Source: DATLXU01 sp035575515
Lineage (GTDB): Bacteria > Acidobacteriota > Blastocatellia > UBA7656
NCBI GenBank assembly: GCA_035575515.1
Contig: DATLXU010000136.1
Coordinates: 1-64,000 of the forward strand
Direction of reading: 5' to 3'
Length of the DNA stretch: 64,000 nucleotides
The notes below the pieces were generated by a model that saw only the letters and a program-made list of their open reading frames with translations, made no database searches and was not told the DNA's origin. Made by a program: the position numbers and the translations under genes. Within the stretch, counting starts at the first letter, position 1; each line of letters begins with the position of its first letter. Below are positions 45,476 to 53,849 of the stretch, one piece after another.

Positions 45476-45561
45476 CTGGTCCTTTGCCCTCAGTCCCTTG
45501 TCATTAGTGGTGGGCTTTTCTGCATCAAGCAAATGACAAATGACAAAGGACAAAGGACCAG
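45476..45561. repeat. heptad-repeat palindrome (element G)
   Basis: Left arm 45476-45507 (GGTCCTTTGCCCTCAGTCCC) and right arm 45529-45561 (words TGACAAA, TGACAAA, GGACAAA, GGACC) are complementary. It lies directly after the stop of the 62-aa membrane protein gene. The remainder of 45264-45470 contains no supported gene. Confidence 0.75.
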
Positions 45562-45570
45562 AGACGAAGC

Positions 45571-45759
45571 TTAGGTGTGGATCGAGTGGCGCGGCACCAG
45601 TATCCTGTAGATGAGATAGCCGACCAGAAGCAGAAAGCCGACGACTGTCGCTATCCATATCAGGTACAGGAAGAAGCCGACGATGTTCAACACAATCTTC
45701 AACACCCAGATGGCGACGATGAACGCCACTATGCCGAACAAAAACTTTACGAATCCCAT
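45571..45759 (-). CDS. 62-aa two-helix membrane protein
   Basis: Almost wholly hydrophobic: FLFGIVAFIVAIWVLKIVL and LYLIWIATVVGFLLLVGYLI form two helices, followed by a short basic tail. AAAGGAG lies seven bases before ATG 45759. No family recognised. It is the last gene of the minus-strand sigma-factor operon, 71 bases after the LiaF-like gene. Confidence 0.7.
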   Translation of the reverse strand: MGFVKFLFGIVAFIVAIWVLKIVLNIVGFFLYLIWIATVVGFLLLVGYLIYRILVPRHSIHT

Positions 45760-45830
45760 AACGAACTCCTTTCAAACTCTTGGCCGCGAAGTCCGCTCCA
45801 ACAATCGCTTAGTATCGCGGTCTTTCTTGC

Positions 45831-46433
45831 TCACTCGTTGACGAGCGAGGCTGAAAATGCCTGACGAGCCGTGCTCGCTTCTTCGATATTAACGACATAA
45901 GAATCAATGCTTGCTTGATCGCCTGCCGCGTTTTCGCTGCTCAGACTCTGCGGCGCGCGAAGAGCGTGGCTTGCTGATGAATTATTGCTCAAACGATTTG
46001 CTGCCACGCCTGTGCTGATGATCAGCAGGATAAACAGCACTCGCCGTAGCGTGAAGATTCGCGGTTGCCTGCCATACTCCGCGCGGTGTGTGTAGTGCCG
46101 CACAAGCTCGACGCTTGCATAAAGAGCAAGCAGGAGAATCCAGTAGCGGCCATAGAGTTGCACCGCATTCAAATCGGGATTCGCGCGGCTGGCGAGAAAA
46201 AGTCCGCCCACGGCTACGAACACCATTCCGTCTATCGCGGTGCGAGGCTTGCGCTCGATGGCAAATCCCACGATGCGCATCGCTCCGGCGCAAATCAAAA
46301 AGACGGGCCATAATCTCGTAAAGAACATTGCCGCGCCTTCGCCCGTTTGAAGTATGAGAAAGAGTAATCCTGCGCCTATCAGCAAAAGCCCCGCCGCGAG
46401 CATTATTCGATTGTTGCGCGCAGCATCCACCAA
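45831..46433 (-). CDS. LiaI/LiaF-type transmembrane-region protein (DUF5668-like)
   Basis: The product has 200 aa. Four hydrophobic helices in about the first 125 residues (IMLAAGLLLIGAGLLFLIL, FLICAGAMRIVGFAI, VFVAVGGLFLAS, YWILLLALYASVELV) match the membrane region of LiaI/LiaF-type cell-envelope stress proteins. A fifth helix (VLFILLIISTGVAANRL) leads into a Ser/Ala-rich tail. The usual C-terminal beta-helix adhesin/LiaF domain is absent. It starts four bases after the B-box gene stop. Confidence 0.65.
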   Translation of the reverse strand: MVDAARNNRIMLAAGLLLIGAGLLFLILQTGEGAAMFFTRLWPVFLICAGAMRIVGFAIERKPRTAIDGMVFVAVGGLFLASRANPDLNAVQLYGRYWILLLALYASVELVRHYTHRAEYGRQPRIFTLRRVLFILLIISTGVAANRLSNNSSASHALRAPQSLSSENAAGDQASIDSYVVNIEEASTARQAFSASLVNE

Positions 46434-46437
46434 ACGC

Positions 46438-47160
46438 TCACCTCCGGCGATGTCCCCACATTGGCTTCACTTTCTCAGACGGCTGCTCATCGAACGAGCC
46501 GGGAATCAGAGGATAAGGCGGCTGCCTGTAATCGCGCGAGTAGTCTGGCTCGCGCTTGCGCTTGAAGTATCTCGTCAAGAGGTAGCCGCCGAACAGTATC
46601 AAGGCGACCGGCAGCAACCGCGCGTAAGTTATGAAAGCGAGCGGGCGCACAAGCTGAATCACAAGTAGCAGCCCGACAGTTATCAGGACGACTCCGATTA
46701 TCGGCGCGCGCTTGATGATCATTCGCTTGAATCGTTCTTCATCGGCTTCGGGGCTTTCGCCTGCGGCAATCAATTGCGCCGTGCGGTATGAGTCCATTAT
46801 CGAATAGAGATAAAACATGAAGGCCGCAAGTCCGAAGACACCTGCCAGCACTTTGACGTGCGTAAGCTCTATCAGCCCGATGATAGTGACGAAGTAAACG
46901 ACTGCTTTGATGTTTTGGCGGTTGTAAACAGCCCCCATGCCGGGAAGCAGCGCAAGCAGCGCAGCCAGCTTCGCTTTGCTACGCGGCCTTTGTTGTTCGC
47001 GATAGTATGAGCGGCGCGAAAGACCCTCGATGCCATTCACTATGCAATCCTGGCAATAAGGATAGCCCTTGATTCTATGATCACATGCGGGGCAAAGCCC
47101 GCGCGCGCAACTGCTGCACTGAACTCGCGCCGCGCTTGTTGTGTGGTAAGAGCAATACAT
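46438..47160 (-). CDS. B-box zinc finger membrane protein
   Basis: The product has 240 aa. The N-terminus MYCSYHTTSAARVQCSSC and CPACDHRIKGYPYCQDCI is a B-box-type zinc-binding domain as found in many bacterial membrane proteins. About four hydrophobic segments follow (KAVVYFVTIIGLIELTH, VFGLAAFMFYLYSIMDSY, IIGVVLITVGLLLVIQL, LLPVALILFGGYLL). It is encoded between an anti-sigma factor and a LiaF-like protein, so it may belong to an envelope-stress unit. Confidence 0.75.
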   Translation of the reverse strand: MYCSYHTTSAARVQCSSCARGLCPACDHRIKGYPYCQDCIVNGIEGLSRRSYYREQQRPRSKAKLAALLALLPGMGAVYNRQNIKAVVYFVTIIGLIELTHVKVLAGVFGLAAFMFYLYSIMDSYRTAQLIAAGESPEADEERFKRMIIKRAPIIGVVLITVGLLLVIQLVRPLAFITYARLLPVALILFGGYLLTRYFKRKREPDYSRDYRQPPYPLIPGSFDEQPSEKVKPMWGHRRR

Positions 47161-47277
47161 AATAGCTTCTGTCCTGAACGTGGCCCGATTAATTATTCCC
47201 CGTTAATTGAAACGATTTCGCAAGGGCGCCAGTTCTGCAAATTGCGACGTCGGGGCGCGACCTGAGTAAACAATGGG

Positions 47278-48105
47278 CTAATTCTTTTCGCGATGGTCGA
47301 CGGGTTTGTTCCCGTTCGGGTGCTCTTTATGCTTATTGGTTTCCTTGTCTGCTTCATTAGCGCCGCCTAGCGTCTCCCAGATGCCGCCGATTTCTTTGCC
47401 AACCTGATCGAAACTTGCCATTACCTCGTCGGTCTTCGTCGCGCCTTCGTCGTAAAGCTCAGAGGCTTTAGTTTGAGCCTGGCGAAAGATGCCTTTCACG
47501 GAGCCGTCATCTGAAAACCCCAAAAACAAAAATGCAACTGTCGCGCAGGCAAGCCCTGCGGCGGTGACAAGCCGCCAGCGCGGATTCTGAGACGGGCGCG
47601 GAAGCATCCTTGCAACAAGAGCCGTGACGCGGTCTCGAATGCGCATTCTCATTCGCGCTCGCTTTGGCATTATTGCGACGAGGCGATTAATTAAGCTGTC
47701 AGGCGCATCCACCTCTTCGTATGTGTGAACCGAATGGCAGGCGGCTATGGCATAGACGATTTCCGTGAGCAGGCTTGAACACGCTTCGCACTGCGCGGCA
47801 TGTTCTTCAAAGCGATGATAGACCGGAGCCGGAACGAACCCGTCGAGAAACTCAGTTATCAACTCTTCAAATCCGAAGCAATCAATCGGCGCGTGCTCTG
47901 ATGGAATCATCAGTAGCGCGGCTTCGAGCATCGCGGGCGCTTCGATTTCATCTTTGCAATCCGAGAGAGCCGACTTCAACTCATCGAGGAGCGCGCGGCA
48001 TGCGCGGCACTGAAGCGCGTGCTCGCGAAAGAGGCTCGCGTCCGATGGCAGAAGCGCGTCGTCAAGGTAATCGCTCAGCTTATCCTCAAAAATACTGCAA
48101 TCCAT
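47278..48105 (-). CDS. anti-sigma factor with two zf-HC2 domains
   Basis: The product has 275 aa. Two copies of the zinc-coordinating anti-sigma motif are present: HALQCRAC (about residues 29-36) and HAAQCEAC (about 105-112). One transmembrane helix follows (VTAAGLACATVAFLFLGF) and then a periplasmic charged tail. Anti-sigma factors of this kind hold the ECF factor at the membrane until a signal releases it. Two zinc modules in one protein are unusual. It lies 170 bases downstream of the sigma factor gene. Confidence 0.85.
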   Translation of the reverse strand: MDCSIFEDKLSDYLDDALLPSDASLFREHALQCRACRALLDELKSALSDCKDEIEAPAMLEAALLMIPSEHAPIDCFGFEELITEFLDGFVPAPVYHRFEEHAAQCEACSSLLTEIVYAIAACHSVHTYEEVDAPDSLINRLVAIMPKRARMRMRIRDRVTALVARMLPRPSQNPRWRLVTAAGLACATVAFLFLGFSDDGSVKGIFRQAQTKASELYDEGATKTDEVMASFDQVGKEIGGIWETLGGANEADKETNKHKEHPNGNKPVDHREKN

Positions 48106-48275
48106 AACTGTTCAAAACGATGGCAAACCAATCGTCCTCACGAAACAACTTCGCTGTGACCGACCATTACTACGATTGGTCAGCAGCGAGCCGATTTTCT
48201 TGGGCGCAGTTTCGCGGCCATTGCGCGTTGGCACGGTTGGCCCTCGTACTAGCAGCCTCCGGCCAACTGGCCGAG

Positions 48276-48863
48276 CTAATCGGGATTAACCTTCATCCTG
48301 CGCAGCACCTTGGCCAGTTCTATGCGGCCCCTGTTAATTCGACTCTTGACGGTGCCTTCCGGTATCTTCAGAAGATTAACGATCTCCTGGTACGTCAATT
48401 CCTCTATATCGCGAAGAATGACGCACTCGCGCAGGTCTGGCGACAGCTTATTAATCGCAGCAAGCACCTGGAGCCTTCTTTCCTGGCGTTCGAGCGTGCG
48501 TTGCGGGCTGTCGCTCGCAGACGGCAGGTGATACTCGTGATTGGCCAGGTCGTCGCCCGTGTCCGTAGGAGTCCGCTGCCGTTTGCGGTAATCATCAATA
48601 ATCAGGTTGCGCGCAAGCCGCATCAACCAGTTCGATAGGTCGCCCAGGCTGGGATCGTACTGACCGAGCGAGCGATATACGCGAATGAAGACCTCCTGCG
48701 TCAGGTCTTCAGCCGCAGCATGGCTCGAAGTGAATCGGTAAGCGAGGTTGTAGATGCGGCGCGAGTACTGGCGCACGATCTCCGACCACGCCTGCTGGTC
48801 CCCCTCCAGACAACGCTGAACGATTTCAGCATCGTTTGATGTCAACGCAAGTCTTGCTCCCAC
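48276..48863 (-). CDS. RpoE-like ECF sigma factor
   Basis: The product has 195 aa. Region 2 (YNLAYRFTSSHAAAEDLTQE, RLARNLIIDDYRKRQ) and region 4 (LRECVILRDIEELTYQEI, PEGTVKSRINRGRIEL) are complete, with no extra domains, as expected for an ECF factor. The start is GTG 48863. It heads a minus-strand operon with the anti-sigma factor and three membrane proteins, suggesting control of an envelope response. Confidence 0.93.
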   Translation of the reverse strand: MGARLALTSNDAEIVQRCLEGDQQAWSEIVRQYSRRIYNLAYRFTSSHAAAEDLTQEVFIRVYRSLGQYDPSLGDLSNWLMRLARNLIIDDYRKRQRTPTDTGDDLANHEYHLPSASDSPQRTLERQERRLQVLAAINKLSPDLRECVILRDIEELTYQEIVNLLKIPEGTVKSRINRGRIELAKVLRRMKVNPD

Positions 48864-48929
48864 CTGTCGCCTTCTCGCTTGCTTTCTGGTTTAACCTCAA
48901 TCCAAGTAACTAATGTCTTCCAAACTCGC

Positions 48930-48958
48930 TAAACGAGATGATGACAGAAAATGTTTCA
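48930..48958 (-). promoter_or_regulatory. candidate ECF-type autoregulatory promoter
   Basis: On the minus strand TGAAAC (48958-48953) is followed after 17 bases by CGTTTA (48935-48930). This resembles ECF -35 (TGAAC-like) and -10 (CGTC/CGTT) elements and lies about 60 bases before the sigma gene, as expected for autoregulation. Confidence 0.35.
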
Positions 48959-49147
48959 CCAGAACCGACGCACCGAACTGCCGCCGCCTCTCGGCTGTCC
49001 GAACGGCGTGCGCAGGCTCTATATTTTGTGTTAGAATCCCCGCTCGACCGTGTATATAGGCTGTCTGCTCCGGGTTGCTCCGAAGTCGGGGATCGTAACG
49101 CGCCCTTGATTTCAAAAATAGTATAACACGAGGAAAATATCACGGCT

Positions 49148-50245
49148 GTGAGCGCGCGGCTCAAAACATTTCTAAGCATCGCCATCGGCGCTTTGTTCGT
49201 CTACTGGTTCGCGCACAAGCTCAACTGGGGCGAAGTCTGGGCCGAAGTGCGCAAAGCCAACTGGCTGCTGCTCGGCGCGGCTGTCGCTCTGCTGGTTGGG
49301 ACGTATTTCGTCAGAGTTCTGAGATGGCGCGCCCTGCTTGCGCCTATGGCCCGCCCGCCGCTGCGCGCTCTGTTCCGCGCCACGATGATTGGCTTTTCGG
49401 CCCTGTTCGTCATGGGCCGTGCGGGCGAGATGATAATCCGCCCGGCTGTGCTTTCCGTGAAAGAGCGCGTGCATCCATCGGCGAGCTACGCGACCGTTAT
49501 GATCGAGCGCGTCTTTGACATGGTGATGGTAGTCATTTTCTTCGCTGTGAACCTCGCATTCTTCGAGTACGGCGAGCACGACGCGGAAGCGATGCGGATG
49601 TTCGGATGGATAAAGGCAACAGGCATCATTTTATTGTTCGTCTCGGCTGCGGGAATCTATGGACTTTCGGCTTTCAGCCGTCATCGCGCAGGCGTGCTGG
49701 CCTATCTTGAAAGAAAACTCGCGAGGCTGCCCGAGCGTTTGTCTGAAGGGATATTGAGCCTGCTGCGCCATATATCGGAAGGGCTTGGCGCATTGCACGA
49801 CGCGCGCGAGCTGACGATAACGGTTTCATACACGGTTCTCATCTGGCTGATGGTTTCGGTTGCGCATCTTGCGGTCGTGCGGGCATTCGGGATTGATTAC
49901 AACCTCGTGCCTTTCACGGGCGCGGTCTTCGTGATGGGCCTTTCGATGCTTGGCTCGGTAGTTCCAACGCCGGGCGGAGCAACGGGACCGTTTCACCTTG
50001 CGACGGCTGCTGCCCTTACCTTCTTAGGCGTCGAGCAGGACAAAGCCGCATCCGTTGCAATCATCCTTCACCCGATAATCTTCGCGCCCGCGACCGTCTT
50101 CGGATTGTATTACATCGCAAGAGAAGGATTATCGCTTGGAAGACTCAAGCGCATAGGCACGCGTCGAAGGGCCGAAGTCGACCGGCTCGCTGAAATCGAA
50201 GAAAAGAAAGAGCAGGAAGCAATTCTAATAGGCAGCAGGCAGTAG
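49148..50245 (+). CDS. lysylphosphatidylglycerol-synthetase-type flippase-like membrane protein
   Basis: The product has 365 aa with about eight membrane helices and no soluble synthase domain (UPF0104/AglD-like). FVRVLRWRALLAP and MGRAGEMIIRPAVLSVKERV match the family, and the VPTPGGATGPFHLA loop is well conserved. Members flip or transfer lipid-linked groups; the substrate is unknown. Start GTG 49148. The last codons (SRQ-stop) come from a GGCAGTA heptad of element H, exactly as in the methyltransferase gene ending at 23723. Confidence 0.85.
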   Translation: MSARLKTFLSIAIGALFVYWFAHKLNWGEVWAEVRKANWLLLGAAVALLVGTYFVRVLRWRALLAPMARPPLRALFRATMIGFSALFVMGRAGEMIIRPAVLSVKERVHPSASYATVMIERVFDMVMVVIFFAVNLAFFEYGEHDAEAMRMFGWIKATGIILLFVSAAGIYGLSAFSRHRAGVLAYLERKLARLPERLSEGILSLLRHISEGLGALHDARELTITVSYTVLIWLMVSVAHLAVVRAFGIDYNLVPFTGAVFVMGLSMLGSVVPTPGGATGPFHLATAAALTFLGVEQDKAASVAIILHPIIFAPATVFGLYYIAREGLSLGRLKRIGTRRRAEVDRLAEIEEKKEQEAILIGSRQ

Positions 50246-50355
50246 GCAGAAATCAGTGATAGGGGGGAGACACGGCGATGCGGAGTAATAAATCTGACTC
50301 CGCTACGCGCCGCGTCGCCGTGTCTCCGTATCGTTCTTGCCTGCTGCCTGCTGAA
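50228..50355. repeat. double-nested heptad palindrome (element H)
   Basis: Outer arms 50228-50251 (GGCAGCA, GGCAGTA, GGCAGAA) and 50334-50355 are complementary. Inner arms 50266-50285 (GGAGACACGGCGATGCGGAG) and 50298-50327 form a second palindrome of different words (CGGCGATG type). It links the flippase-like gene to nrdR. Confidence 0.78.
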
Positions 50356-50375
50356 AAGGTGGACGAGATAGAACT

Positions 50376-50846
50376 ATGAAATGCCCTTTCTGCGGTTACA
50401 TGGAAGACAAGGTCGTTGATTCGCGCGAGAGCCGCGAAGGCGACGTGATTCGCCGTCGTCGCGAGTGTTTGAAGTGCGAGCGGCGGTTCACCAGCTACGA
50501 ACGGATTGACGAGATACCTTATATGGTCGTCAAAAAAGACGGCACGCGCGAGCCGTTTTCGCGCGAGAAAGTCCTCAGCGGCATCTTGAAAGCCACAGAG
50601 AAGCGGCCAATTCCAATGGCCAAGATAGAGGCGCTTGTCAACTCGGTCGAAAAATACGTTCAGGAATCGCGCGAGCGCGAGCGATCAACGGAAAAGATTG
50701 GCGAGCTGATAATGCGCCGCTTGAAGGAACTCGACAAAGTTGCCTACGTCCGCTTCGCATCTGTGTATTTGGACTTCAAAGATGTATCGGAATTCATGAG
50801 CGAGCTGAGGACGCTCGTGCGCTCAGGCCGCGCGCGTGAGAAATAG
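50376..50846 (+). CDS. nrdR: transcriptional repressor NrdR
   Basis: The product has 156 aa. The zinc ribbon (CPFCGYMEDKVVDSR...CLKCERRFTSYERI) and the ATP-cone (about 49-139, VVKKDGTREPFSREKVLSGI) are complete. NrdR senses ATP/dATP and represses ribonucleotide reductase genes. No nrd gene is in the window. ATG 50376. Confidence 0.96.
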   Translation: MKCPFCGYMEDKVVDSRESREGDVIRRRRECLKCERRFTSYERIDEIPYMVVKKDGTREPFSREKVLSGILKATEKRPIPMAKIEALVNSVEKYVQESRERERSTEKIGELIMRRLKELDKVAYVRFASVYLDFKDVSEFMSELRTLVRSGRAREK

Positions 50847-51101
50847 AGAGATCGAGAGAATCATAAACGAGCGAATCCCGTAAAAACACCCGCGACGGGT
50901 TTGCCTCTTGTTCATTAACCCCCTTTCTCAACAATGATGATCGTTACGTAATTCGATGGTGTTCGGCTCTGCAATCCCCTCGAATTCGCTCGCTGCGCTG
51001 AACAAAAACGCTCTGCTGCGCCTGCGGATTAGAGATTCACGCCTTTGATGAGTCCAGAGGCTTGATGAAATCCGACGAAGAGCGATTGCTCAGGTCACAC
51101 T

Positions 51102-51178
51102 TTTAACGAAGTCACGTCGTTAAACGCTTCCTTCATCATCGCGCATCGCTTGTAATTGTTACAATAGAAACTTACAAT
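51102..51178 (+). promoter_or_regulatory. lon promoter with two operator-like palindromes
   Basis: TTGTAA (51150-51155), a 17-base spacer and TACAAT (51173-51178) form a good sigma-70 promoter. The -35 hexamer lies in the palindrome TTGTAATTGTTACAA (51150-51164). Another perfect palindrome, TTTAACGA-N7-TCGTTAAA, lies at 51102-51124. The rest of 50847-51100 holds no gene. Confidence 0.5.
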
Positions 51179-51210
51179 CTTCTTTTCAGAAAAGAGGACT
51201 ACTGCTGAAT

Positions 51211-53577
51211 ATGTCATCATTGATAGAGCGAGAAGAGGTAGAGATAGAGCAATCCGAAGAGCAGGTGAAGCTGCCCGGCTCGCTGCCGGTTCTGCCGCTG
51301 CGCGACATTGTAATCTTTCCTTATATGATTGTGCCGCTTTTCGTCCAGCGCGAGCGGAGCATTCGCGCCGTCGACCAGGCGCTGGCCGAAAACCGTATGA
51401 TTATGCTCGTCGCGCAACGCGATCTCGAAAAAGAGGAACCCGTCGGGCCTGACCTTTACAATTACGGAACGGCGGCGGCCATCATGCGAATGCTCAAGAT
51501 GCCCGACGGGCGAATTCGCATACTCGTGCAGGGACTCGCGCGCGCGCGTGTGCTCCGCTACGAAGAGAATCAGCCGCATCTGGTTGCGCACATCGAGCCG
51601 CTTCAAGATACGGAACCAGATGCTGACGAGCTTGAGCTTGAGGCGCTGCTTCGCAACGTGCGCGCTTCGCTTGAGCGCGCCATCACGCTCGGCAAGGCCA
51701 TCTCGCCCGAAGTGATGGCAATCGTCGCCAATCTCGAAGACCCCGGCCGCTTGGCCGATGTTGCCGCATCGAATCTCGAATTAAAAGTCGCAGATGCGCA
51801 GAGCGTTCTTGAAAAACTTAATCCAGCAGACCGCCTCAGACGAGTGAATGAGCTTCTTGCGCGGGAGATAAACGTACTGCTCGTTCAGCAGGACATAAAC
51901 ACGCAGGCCAAAGGCGAGATTGATCGCACGCAGCGCGAGTTCTTTCTGCGCCAGCAGCTCAAGGCGATTCAAGCGGAGCTGGGCGAAGGCAACGAACTTG
52001 CCGAAGAGATTCAGCAGTACCGCGAAAAGATGATTGCATCTCGGATGCCCGAACCGGTTGAAGAAGAGGTTGATCGCCAGATTAAAAAGCTTGAGCGCAT
52101 GCACCCGGACGCTGCGGAAGCCGCCACGCTTCGCAATTACCTTGACGTGATGGTGAACCTGCCGTGGTCTGTCGCCTCTGAAGAGAATCTGGATCTGAAA
52201 CGGGCGCAGGCAATACTCGATGAAGACCACTACGGGCTTGAGAAGGTCAAAGAACGAATAATCGAATCGCTCGCCGTCCGAAAGCTCAAGGACAAAGTCA
52301 AGGGACCGATACTTTGTCTGGTCGGCCCGCCCGGCGTTGGAAAGACAAGCCTCGGACGTTCCATCGCTCGCGCCCTCAACCGCAAGTTTCAACGATTGAG
52401 TCTCGGCGGTCTGCACGACGAAGCAGAGATTCGCGGACACCGCCGCACATACATAGGCGCGATGCCGGGACGCATCATTCAAGCGATTCAGCAGGCGGGG
52501 ACGAACAACCCGCTCATCATGCTCGATGAGATTGACAAAGTAGGCGCGGACTTTCGCGGCGACCCGTCGTCGGCTCTGCTCGAAGTCTTGGACCCTGAGC
52601 AGAATTTTTCATTCCGCGATAACTATCTCGGCGTGCCGTTCGATCTATCCAAAGTCATGTTTATGACTACGGCAAATGTTCTGGATACGATACACGCTGC
52701 GCTGCGCGACCGAATGGAAGTGATTCGACTCGCGGGCTACACCGAAGAGGAAAAGATCGAGATCGCGCGCCGCCACATTATCCCGAAGCAGATGGAAGCG
52801 CACGGCATCACGCCACGTCATCTGGCAATCAGCCGCTCGGCCTTGAGAGCCATCATTCTACAATACACGCACGAGTCGGGCCTGCGACAGTTCGAGCGCG
52901 AGATTGCAAGCATTGCGCGCAAGGTCGCTCGCCGCGTTGCCGAAGGTGATGACAGACTCGTTCGCGTGACGGTGAATAATCTGCAGGATTTTCTCGGAGT
53001 CCCGCACGTTCACGCCGATGAGGTGTTGAAGAAAGATCAAGTCGGCGTCGCAACGGGTCTTGCATGGACACCTGCGGGCGGAGACGTTCTATTCATCGAA
53101 GCATTGCTGACGGCGGGGAAGGGCGCGCTTTTGCTCACGGGCCAACTCGGCGACGTAATGAAAGAATCGGCGCAGGCAGCTTATTCGTGGGCCAAAGCGC
53201 GGGCCGAAGAACTGGACATTGACCCCGAAAAGTTCAACAAGTACGACATACACATTCACGTGCCCGAAGGAGCAATTCCCAAAGACGGTCCCTCGGCGGG
53301 CGTGACGCTTGCGGCTGCGATGGTGTCGGCCCTGTCGGGCAAGCCCGTAAAGCGGTCGGTCGCGATGACGGGCGAGATAACGCTGCGCGGAAACGTGCTG
53401 CCCGTAGGCGGAATAAAGGAAAAAGTGCTGGCCGCGCGTCGCGCCCGCGTGAATACAATAGTGCTTCCACAGCAGAACCGCCGCGACCTCGATGAAGTCC
53501 CGAAAGAATTGATGAAAGAGCTTGAATTCGTATTCGTTGAATCTGTCCGCCAGGTGCTCAAGACCGCGTTCGCATAA
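51211..53577 (+). CDS. lon: ATP-dependent Lon protease
   Basis: The product has 788 aa. LonN substrate domain (about 20-215; LPVLPLRDIVIFPYMIVPLF), AAA+ module with Walker A GPPGVGKTSLGRSIA, and the Lon protease domain with catalytic Ser in DGPSAGVTLAAAM and Lys in GGIKEKVLAARR. Degrades misfolded and regulatory proteins in the cytoplasm. It has its own promoter with operator-like palindromes, so expression may be stress-controlled. Confidence 0.97.
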   Translation: MSSLIEREEVEIEQSEEQVKLPGSLPVLPLRDIVIFPYMIVPLFVQRERSIRAVDQALAENRMIMLVAQRDLEKEEPVGPDLYNYGTAAAIMRMLKMPDGRIRILVQGLARARVLRYEENQPHLVAHIEPLQDTEPDADELELEALLRNVRASLERAITLGKAISPEVMAIVANLEDPGRLADVAASNLELKVADAQSVLEKLNPADRLRRVNELLAREINVLLVQQDINTQAKGEIDRTQREFFLRQQLKAIQAELGEGNELAEEIQQYREKMIASRMPEPVEEEVDRQIKKLERMHPDAAEAATLRNYLDVMVNLPWSVASEENLDLKRAQAILDEDHYGLEKVKERIIESLAVRKLKDKVKGPILCLVGPPGVGKTSLGRSIARALNRKFQRLSLGGLHDEAEIRGHRRTYIGAMPGRIIQAIQQAGTNNPLIMLDEIDKVGADFRGDPSSALLEVLDPEQNFSFRDNYLGVPFDLSKVMFMTTANVLDTIHAALRDRMEVIRLAGYTEEEKIEIARRHIIPKQMEAHGITPRHLAISRSALRAIILQYTHESGLRQFEREIASIARKVARRVAEGDDRLVRVTVNNLQDFLGVPHVHADEVLKKDQVGVATGLAWTPAGGDVLFIEALLTAGKGALLLTGQLGDVMKESAQAAYSWAKARAEELDIDPEKFNKYDIHIHVPEGAIPKDGPSAGVTLAAAMVSALSGKPVKRSVAMTGEITLRGNVLPVGGIKEKVLAARRARVNTIVLPQQNRRDLDEVPKELMKELEFVFVESVRQVLKTAFA

Positions 53578-53589
53578 ACGCTCGCGCGT

Positions 53590-53651
53590 CATATGTCCTT
53601 TGTCGTTTGCGGGTAGAGGGCAATCTCTCAACCAATGACAAAGGACAAATG
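53590..53651. repeat. heptad-repeat palindrome (element I)
   Basis: ATGTCCTTTGTCGTTT (53593-53608) is complementary to AATGACAAAGGACAAAT (53634-53650), with a 25-base centre. It sits 14 bases after the lon stop. Confidence 0.7.
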
Positions 53652-53681
53652 TTTCAATTTTCTTGCGGGCCCGGCCTTTTA

Positions 53682-53711
53682 TTGACTCTCACTTTTTCAG
53701 CGTGTTATAAA
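53682..53711 (+). promoter_or_regulatory. promoter of the transglycosylase gene
   Basis: TTGACT (53682-53687), an 18-base spacer and TATAAA (53706-53711). Start point near 53718, leaving a leader of about 132 bases. Confidence 0.6.
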
Positions 53712-53716
53712 CTCGA

Positions 53717-53822
53717 CACTCGGCAGGAATGCGGAACCCAAGTGTTCGAGATGCGACTTGGCAGCCCCGCGTGACCGTGGAGCTTGAGGCGGTCACCGAA
53801 GTCGCAGCCCTCTGGACCGCAT
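53717..53822 (+). ncRNA. structured 5' leader, candidate cis-regulatory RNA
   Basis: Three nested perfect helices form in the leader: ATGCGG (53729-53734) with CCGCAT (53817-53822); GCGACTT (53753-53759) with AAGTCGC (53799-53805); GTGACCG (53771-53777) with CGGTCAC (53790-53796). Internal loops (AACCCAAGTGTTCGAGAT opposite AGCCCTCTGGA) are rich in non-random purines. The transcript start and ATG 53850 fit a leader RNA. No known riboswitch class was recognised; it does not show the c-di-AMP (ydaO) or c-di-GMP-I signatures. Confidence 0.5.
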
Positions 53823-53849
53823 AAGAGAATCGAAAGGATAGAATTAAGG

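Noticed and set aside
45404..45775. 123-codon minus-strand frame overlapping the 62-aa membrane protein
   Set aside because: It translates element G and is out of frame with the well-supported small membrane protein.
53717..53822. c-di-AMP (ydaO), c-di-GMP-I, cobalamin or glycine riboswitch
   Set aside because: The gene context suggested c-di-AMP, but the conserved sequence blocks of these classes are not visible; kept only as an unclassified structured leader.
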